Assembly: GCA_947645195.1 (NCBI GenBank)
Contig: CANSGD010000158.1
Coordinates: 620,001-684,000, forward strand
Source of the DNA: Patellifolia procumbens
Lineage: Eukaryota > Streptophyta > Magnoliopsida > Caryophyllales > Amaranthaceae
DNA length: 64,000 nt
Direction of reading: 5' to 3'
Part shown: one piece after another, positions 59,421-64,000 of the stretch
Layout of the letters: every line of letters starts with the position of its first letter
Numbering within the stretch: the first letter of the stretch is position 1
Translations under genes and position numbers: made by a program
Notes under the pieces: model-generated
The model's input: only the letters and a program-made list of their open reading frames with translations
Told to the model about the DNA's origin: nothing
The model's database searches: none

Positions 59421-59625
59421 CATCTCAAACTCACTCCCCAACTTGAACACTATACGAGAATCAGCGAGATCTCAAACTTATACGGGAATCAGCGAGATCT
59501 CAAACTCTCCCGGGAAGAGAGCTCCTGGGATCAATCTCAAACTCACTCCTGGGCTTCAACACTATACGGGAATCAGCGAGATCTCAAACTCTCACGGCAG
59601 GACAGCTCCTGGGATTAGTGAGCGT
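59421..59625 (+). repeat. 28-bp / 84-bp minisatellite
   Basis: TATACGGGAATCAGCGAGAT followed by CTCAAACT (28 bp) starts at 59451, 59479 and 59563; the offsets are 28 and 84 (three times 28). Longer matches extend into GGGA-GAGCTCCTGGGAT. The open frame across it repeats YTGISEISNS, but its lack of a known domain and its repeat origin argue against a gene. Confidence 0.8.
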
Positions 59626-60023
59626 TAGGCGGGACTAGCGTACACAATGTGTGTAAACAACTTAGTCTATGTACAATTACTCAAACAACTTCAAGTTTAT
59701 GAACAATTATTTGTTCCTTTCACTTTTTTAATGTACCTCTAATGATATTGGAAAAGTTTCATTAAATTTTATATGTATATAGGTCATGTACTCATGTTGA
59801 TGATCAGTCACCCAGATTCTCACAGCAAGATACTAAAGGAAAAAGACGCATTACTAACAAGAACAAACTCAGTAAAACAGCAACTAAACTGTAGAAATAA
59901 ACATACATTGAAATCTTAAAATTATTAGACAGCCCATAATAAAAACAAGAACAAGAACAAACTGCCCATTTACACATCTCAAAACCCAACTAACTCAACC
60001 AGAACCAGGCCCATAATCCTTGA
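59626..60023. other. 3' flank of the oleosin gene
   Basis: Probably holds the oleosin 3' UTR on the - strand. No other feature. Confidence 0.5.
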
Positions 60024-60542
60024 TCAAGTCCTTCCACCAGCAGTAGTATGAGTCCCACTTTCACGGGCCTTACTCTCAATAGTCTGCCCAACATCCTTAG
60101 TCTTTTGGCCTGCAAACGCCGCCATGTCCGCCATGCGGCGTTTTGCGTAGTCCAAGTCATCTGGCATCCTCCGACTCGCTTGTCGTAGGTAGCCTATAAC
60201 ACGGGATAACGAAGACAATCCCGTGAGCCCGAATGCACCCGAAGACAAAAACCCTGTCACCGCGAGCGCTAGGAGGAGCGCGGCGGGTACAAGGACAGGA
60301 CTAAAGAGAAGGAATAGCGGGGCCGCAACGGTGAGACCGATGACGGACCCGACTAAAGTGAGACCCGCCAAGAAGAGGAGGGTCCCACTTACGGGGAGGA
60401 GGGTGACTAGGGCCACCACTTGAGAGGCTGATGGGCCGGTTTGTGTAGTGGTACCACCCCTTGTTGGGCCGTGAAGAACCGTTTGTGGTGTGTGGATATG
60501 GATTTGGCGTGGGTCTCGGGTATCACGATCACGATCCGCCAT
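60024..60542 (-). CDS. Oleosin, seed oil-body structural protein, 172 residues
   Basis: Single exon from ATG at 60542 to the stop at 60024. Residues 1-40 are polar (HIHTPQTVLHGPTRGG). Residues about 41-113 are a long uncharged hydrophobic hairpin with the family hallmark proline knot, PX5SPX3P: Pro75, Ser81-Pro82, Pro86 in PLFLLFSPVLVP. The C-terminal third is amphipathic and basic/acidic (YLRQASRRMPDDLDYAKRRMADM). Oleosins coat triacylglycerol droplets in seeds and pollen; the hairpin dives into the oil and the ends stay on the surface, preventing fusion. Length is typical (about 140-190). The promoter shows seed-type motifs. The H or L subclass was not decided. Confidence 0.96.
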   Translation of the reverse strand: MADRDRDTRDPRQIHIHTPQTVLHGPTRGGTTTQTGPSASQVVALVTLLPVSGTLLFLAGLTLVGSVIGLTVAAPLFLLFSPVLVPAALLLALAVTGFLSSGAFGLTGLSSLSRVIGYLRQASRRMPDDLDYAKRRMADMAAFAGQKTKDVGQTIESKARESGTHTTAGGRT

Positions 60543-60639
60543 AGTTATAATATGATTGAATACGTAGAAACTTTAAGATTGAATTATTTGAAGAAAGAGC
60601 AAATGAAGATGATTTAGTAATGGGAGTAAGGAGTGTAAC

Positions 60640-60710
60640 GAGTTGTGTTTTATGGAAGATATGAGAGTGATACGTGGTAGTACACGTGGTTTATGTAAAC
60701 TTTGCATGAA
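60640..60710 (-). promoter_or_regulatory. Seed-type promoter motifs of the oleosin gene
   Basis: On the - strand, from distal to proximal: an RY element CATGCA (60708-60703), an ABRE CCACGTGT (60689-60682), a second ACGT core CCACGT (60677-60672) and an ATAAAA TATA-like box (60653-60648) about 110 bp before the ATG. RY sites bind B3 factors (ABI3/FUS3/LEC2) and ABREs bind bZIPs such as ABI5. The pairing is typical of maturation-phase seed genes. Confidence 0.75.
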
Positions 60711-61014
60711 CAACAAGTTTCACTTGCTTTCTGTTGTCTTAAGTAATGTGTTGCCACATTATGGTGAATTTAATTTTGTTTTTTTGAAGGTATTATGATA
60801 GGCAAGTCAATTCTCAATTCTGCTAAGCTAGGTGCCATTTCTAACACTTGCCCTTGAGTTAATTTAAATCATTTTTCCCTAAAGAAAGGGTTTTCCTTAA
60901 TTTATGGAGAATTTAGTTTATTGAGTGAATTTGAAATTTTAAAAAGTTATAGCTTCTTTTCTAAAGAATAAATAGTTATATGTTATGGTTCATGAATGCT
61001 AGTATTAATAATTA
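60711..61014. other. Intergenic DNA, no feature recognised
   Basis: AT-rich spacer between the oleosin promoter and a Helitron-like end. Confidence 0.5.
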
Positions 61015-61050
61015 TTAGCCTTTTATGCACGCTATGCGTGCGGCGACTTT
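61015..61050 (-). mobile_element. Helitron-like 3' terminus (minus strand)
   Basis: On the - strand the hairpin CGCACGC-ATA-GCGTGCA is followed by TAAAAGG and CTAA then T, matching CTRR|T. The 5' end, which would lie to the right, was not found. Confidence 0.6.
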
Positions 61051-61981
61051 TTAGACTATATTGACGAAACATATATGAACTCATGAAAGTTGTCGATTGT
61101 AAGTTGTATATCTCAAAATAATATGTCCCTAAAAAACCTCAATAACTATGAAATAATATGCAAGTAACAGAATGCAACTTTTTGTAAACAAAAACATCTT
61201 AAGAGTTCAACTATGTAATAACAAAGAAAGAAAATAAAGTTATAAAACTATGGGCTAAACTTTTTTAGTTTGTTTTATTCTGCTTTCCTAACCATATACA
61301 TTATTCTTCCCAATCAACTTGTAGCACATAACCAACATTGTAATAATGTTCTGGATAGAATTCTCCAACTGGCGGAGGTAAGACCACGAATACGCTTTAT
61401 ATCCAAAAACTGAGTGTAGTTTATCCAATAATTGAGTGCGTCCATTTTGCTGCATAAACATAAACAATTATATTTAATTTTACATGCCATATAGGCTAAA
61501 AGGGTTATTAGATTATTTATTTGTAATAGATGAAAAACCTGTAAAAGTATGATATTTATGTACTTATATTTAATTTCAAAGTATGATATTAAGTATCATT
61601 TTTATAAGTACTTAAAAAAATTAGATCTATTTCCAAAGAGGAGAAACATATTCTATTATTATTAAAATTTGATTGCAATTTTAGATATAAAAATTTGAGT
61701 GAGTAGAGATGATCTAACATGTATAGATCAAAATTTTCCAGGTTTCAGGGCTTTTATCTACTTATATCATTTTGCACGCAAAAACATAATGGTTAATATA
61801 TCAGGTTAATATAAGAAGTAATTATATTACATTTTTGGGGTTAAAAAATGTAAAGCAATAATCCTTACTGAATATTTGGGGTTAATATATTATTATTATT
61901 ATCATCAAAAACAAAATTTTTGGGGTTAATATAAGAAGTAATTAAAACGTCAAAAAATAACATGATAAGCCTTATGATCTA
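61051..61981. other. AT-rich DNA, perhaps the body of the Helitron
   Basis: No coding region recognised. The word GGGGTTAATATAAGAAGTAA recurs near 61801 and 61922. Confidence 0.45.
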
Positions 61982-62345
61982 CTCCCTCCGTTCCCTTTTG
62001 TTTGTCTTGTTTGGAATCGGGGTGGGAATTAAGAAAAATGAATCTTTCATTAAGAGGATGTGTTAATTAAATAAGATTCTTAGTTGAAAAGAGAGTTATT
62101 GACTTTTTTATTTAGTATAATGGGAAAATGTAATAAATGTGTGTTGGAAAGTGAATTTTGTGGAGTAATTTAGATAGTGGTTTGACTTTTATTAAATATG
62201 ATGGAAGAAAAATAATAAATATGGTTCATTAATCTATATAGAAGGTGGATAAAGTTGATGTTAAAAGTGAAAATGATTCTAAACAAGACAAACATTTAGG
62301 AATTCCATTTCGGGAAACAGGACAAACAAAAGGGAACGGAGGGAG
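61982..62345. mobile_element. Stowaway-type MITE
   Basis: 364 bp. Ends CTCCCTCCGTTCCCTTTTGT are identical in inverted orientation for 20 bp and continue TTGTC-TGTTT; TA lies on both sides (61980-61981, 62346-62347). It looks young. Confidence 0.93.
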
Positions 62346-63070
62346 TATTATATAAAAAAATTTATATTATAATTTGATTTATTAAAACGTCAAAAAATAG
62401 CTAAAATAATATAAAACATATTCTATAATAGATCATATTTTATAAATAAGTACAAAAACCTGATATTTAATGAGTACTTATATGAACATAAGGCTTATCA
62501 AGAAATTAATTTCCAAAGAGGTTTCAATACGTCCCACTGATGAAAAACCTGTAGTTTAATTACTTATTATCAAAATGATATAAGTACTTATTATAATAAG
62601 AAATTAAATTTAAGTACGATCGCGTGCAAAAACATGTTATAGTTTGATTAATTAGCTACTGATATACACATTCATGGGTGAAGAAAAAAATGACACCATT
62701 TACCTTTTTCAGTGTTTTGCGACTTGAAAGTTATCTTCAGTGATGTTCCTCGTGTTGATTTTGAATGGTTGCCAAAGCTACATCAAATGAAAACACACCA
62801 AAACATGTTTTAGTCAAAGGATGGTAAATTTGCAATATGTTCATAAATAAATATATGAAAACTGAAAGTAGGTAACCTTTTTGTTTAGTGGATGCGTTTA
62901 GTTGATGCTTTTCATTTTTTATGTTTTGTAGGTGATGAAATGGAGAGGAGAAAGAAATGGAATGGAGAAGAGGAAGAAATGGAATTCTGAAGTAGAAAGG
63001 GGGAAAGACGTTGTTGAATGTTGATTCAGTTGTGGGTTCCTAGTTATTAGGATTAGATAGTGGATTTTTA
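62346..63070. other. Intergenic DNA, no gene recognised
   Basis: A purine-rich stretch with AATGGAGA and AGGAAGAAATGGAAT words lies at 62938-62985. Nothing else is recognised. Confidence 0.5.
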
Positions 63071-63084
63071 TTTGGGGGTTAATT

Positions 63085-63250
63085 AAACGTAATTAAACGT
63101 GGGGTGTGGGGGGTTAAACGTGGGGTGTGGGGGGTTAGTTATTAGATTGTGTTTAATTTTTAATTAAAAGATGGGGTGTGGGGTAGATATTATTGTTTTA
63201 AACGTGGGGTGTGGGGGGTAGTTATTAGATTGTGTTTAATTATTGTTTAA
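63085..63250 (+). repeat. G-rich tandem repeat with G-quadruplex potential
   Basis: The unit AAACGTGGGGTGTGGGGGG occurs at about 63091, 63115 and 63200, with a variant GATGGGGTGTGGGG near 63171, separated by TTAGTTATTAGATTGTGTTT words. Two adjacent units give four runs of four or more G within about 40 bp. Confidence 0.85.
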
Positions 63251-63970
63251 TTTAGGATTAGATAGTGGGTTATTAGATAGTGGGTAAGGATAAAATGGGC
63301 AATCTAATAAGAAGCATTGTTGACTGCATGGTTATGAAAATCGCGATTTAAGTGCTAAAATCTTGCGATTTTACGATCTGAATTTGCAAAATGATTTAAA
63401 TCGCAACTAGAATCTTAATCAGTTAAATTCTTAATAAGAACTTCATAAATTGTTAGAATCTTAAAATTGACATTAAAATCTTTCTATTTTAACGATTTTA
63501 TACGTATTAAAACTTCGAAATTTCATTAAAATAACGGGTCAAGCCTATTGTTACGATGTTTATTTCTTTCTAGATGAGGAACGCTCACATATTCAATAAT
63601 TTTACTATTAAACTTACTCAATTCACTTTCACAATTCACACAAACTTGTCTTTTTCGTACTCAATGATACTATTAGCAGTTCTTTAATAAACGACTGGTG
63701 GCTTTGCGCTTCTAATCTTAATTGTATTTAATGATTTATCTTATGATAAAAGGACTAAATAATTAAATAATATTTTTTAATTTATTTGAACCAACTTCAA
63801 TTCCGTGGAAGCGTCCAATTGGTGCCCTCTGGATTCATCAATTCCTGTACCAAATGGTTTGGTGTGGCTTAACCTTTTTATCATTCGCGATAGAGGAATT
63901 ATAATGGCATTTTTATCCTATTTAAACATTATAAATTAGTTGTATATCGCTATAATGTTCTTAAATCATC
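63251..63970. other. Intergenic DNA, no gene recognised
   Basis: AT-rich; no feature supported. Confidence 0.5.
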
Positions 63971-63973
63971 TAA

Positions 63974-64000
63974 TACTTCCTCCGTTTCTTTTTAATTGCA
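63974..64000. mobile_element. Left end of a Stowaway-type MITE cut by the window edge
   Basis: CTTCCTCCGTTTCTTTTTAA after TA matches Stowaway ends. The rest lies outside the window. Confidence 0.65.

Noticed and set aside
59356..59628. 90-codon plus-strand open frame as a gene
   Set aside because: Its repeated peptides come from a 28/84-bp minisatellite.

Overview
The window looks like a nuclear segment of a eudicot plant. It is AT-rich, its genes are split by GT-AG introns, and it carries many plant transposable elements: Stowaway and Tourist MITEs, a Ty1-copia retrotransposon, a LINE and Helitrons. It also has a fragment of plastid 23S rDNA. Protein and repeat style would fit the Caryophyllales (spinach/beet/quinoa group), but that is an impression and was not tested. 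There are no bacterial or phage features.

Four ordinary plant genes are supported. (1) A TPR-like protein, two exons, + strand, 2419-4214. Its last exon and stop codon lie in a 120-bp tandem duplication. (2) A GT64-family glycosyltransferase, five exons, - strand, 18775 down to 6722. The exons join into exactly 329 codons plus stop, and introns of about 6.0 and 4.0 kb make up most of the locus. It converges on gene 1. (3) A PIP1-type plasma-membrane aquaporin, four exons, + strand, 45286-48778, 285 residues, with both NPA boxes. (4) An oleosin, single exon, - strand, 60542-60024, with a complete proline knot and seed-type promoter motifs (RY and two ABRE cores). The four genes have unrelated roles: probable sphingolipid or wall glycosylation, water transport, seed oil bodies, and an unknown TPR adaptor. 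Nothing suggests they work as one pathway.

Layout: 1-2.4 kb, a degenerate minisatellite and an AT-rich upstream region. 2.4-4.4 kb, the TPR gene. 4.4-6.7 kb, convergent intergenic DNA. 6.7-19.1 kb, the GT64 gene. 20.1-21.0 kb, a foldback repeat and a small TIR element. 22.4-23.1 kb, a 5'-truncated LINE with target-site duplications. 23.1-45 kb, a gene-poor AT-rich repeat region with Stowaway MITEs, degraded direct repeats, a TRIM-like element, Tourist-like MITEs, a complete small Helitron, a plastid rDNA fragment and a hAT-like element with a perfect 8-bp target duplication. 45.2-48.8 kb, the aquaporin, with three MITEs in intron 1. 50.7-51.4 kb, a rearranged AACCGG-rich element. 52.3-57.5 kb, a young copia element with identical 117-bp LTRs but broken reading frames. 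60.0-60.7 kb, the oleosin and its promoter. 61-64 kb, a Helitron-like end, a Stowaway MITE and a G-rich tandem repeat.

I see no convincing undescribed gene system. The most unusual material is in the mobile elements: a recently moved but coding-defective copia element, three motif-rich elements of one architectural style but different repeat words, and dense MITE loading in and next to the aquaporin gene.
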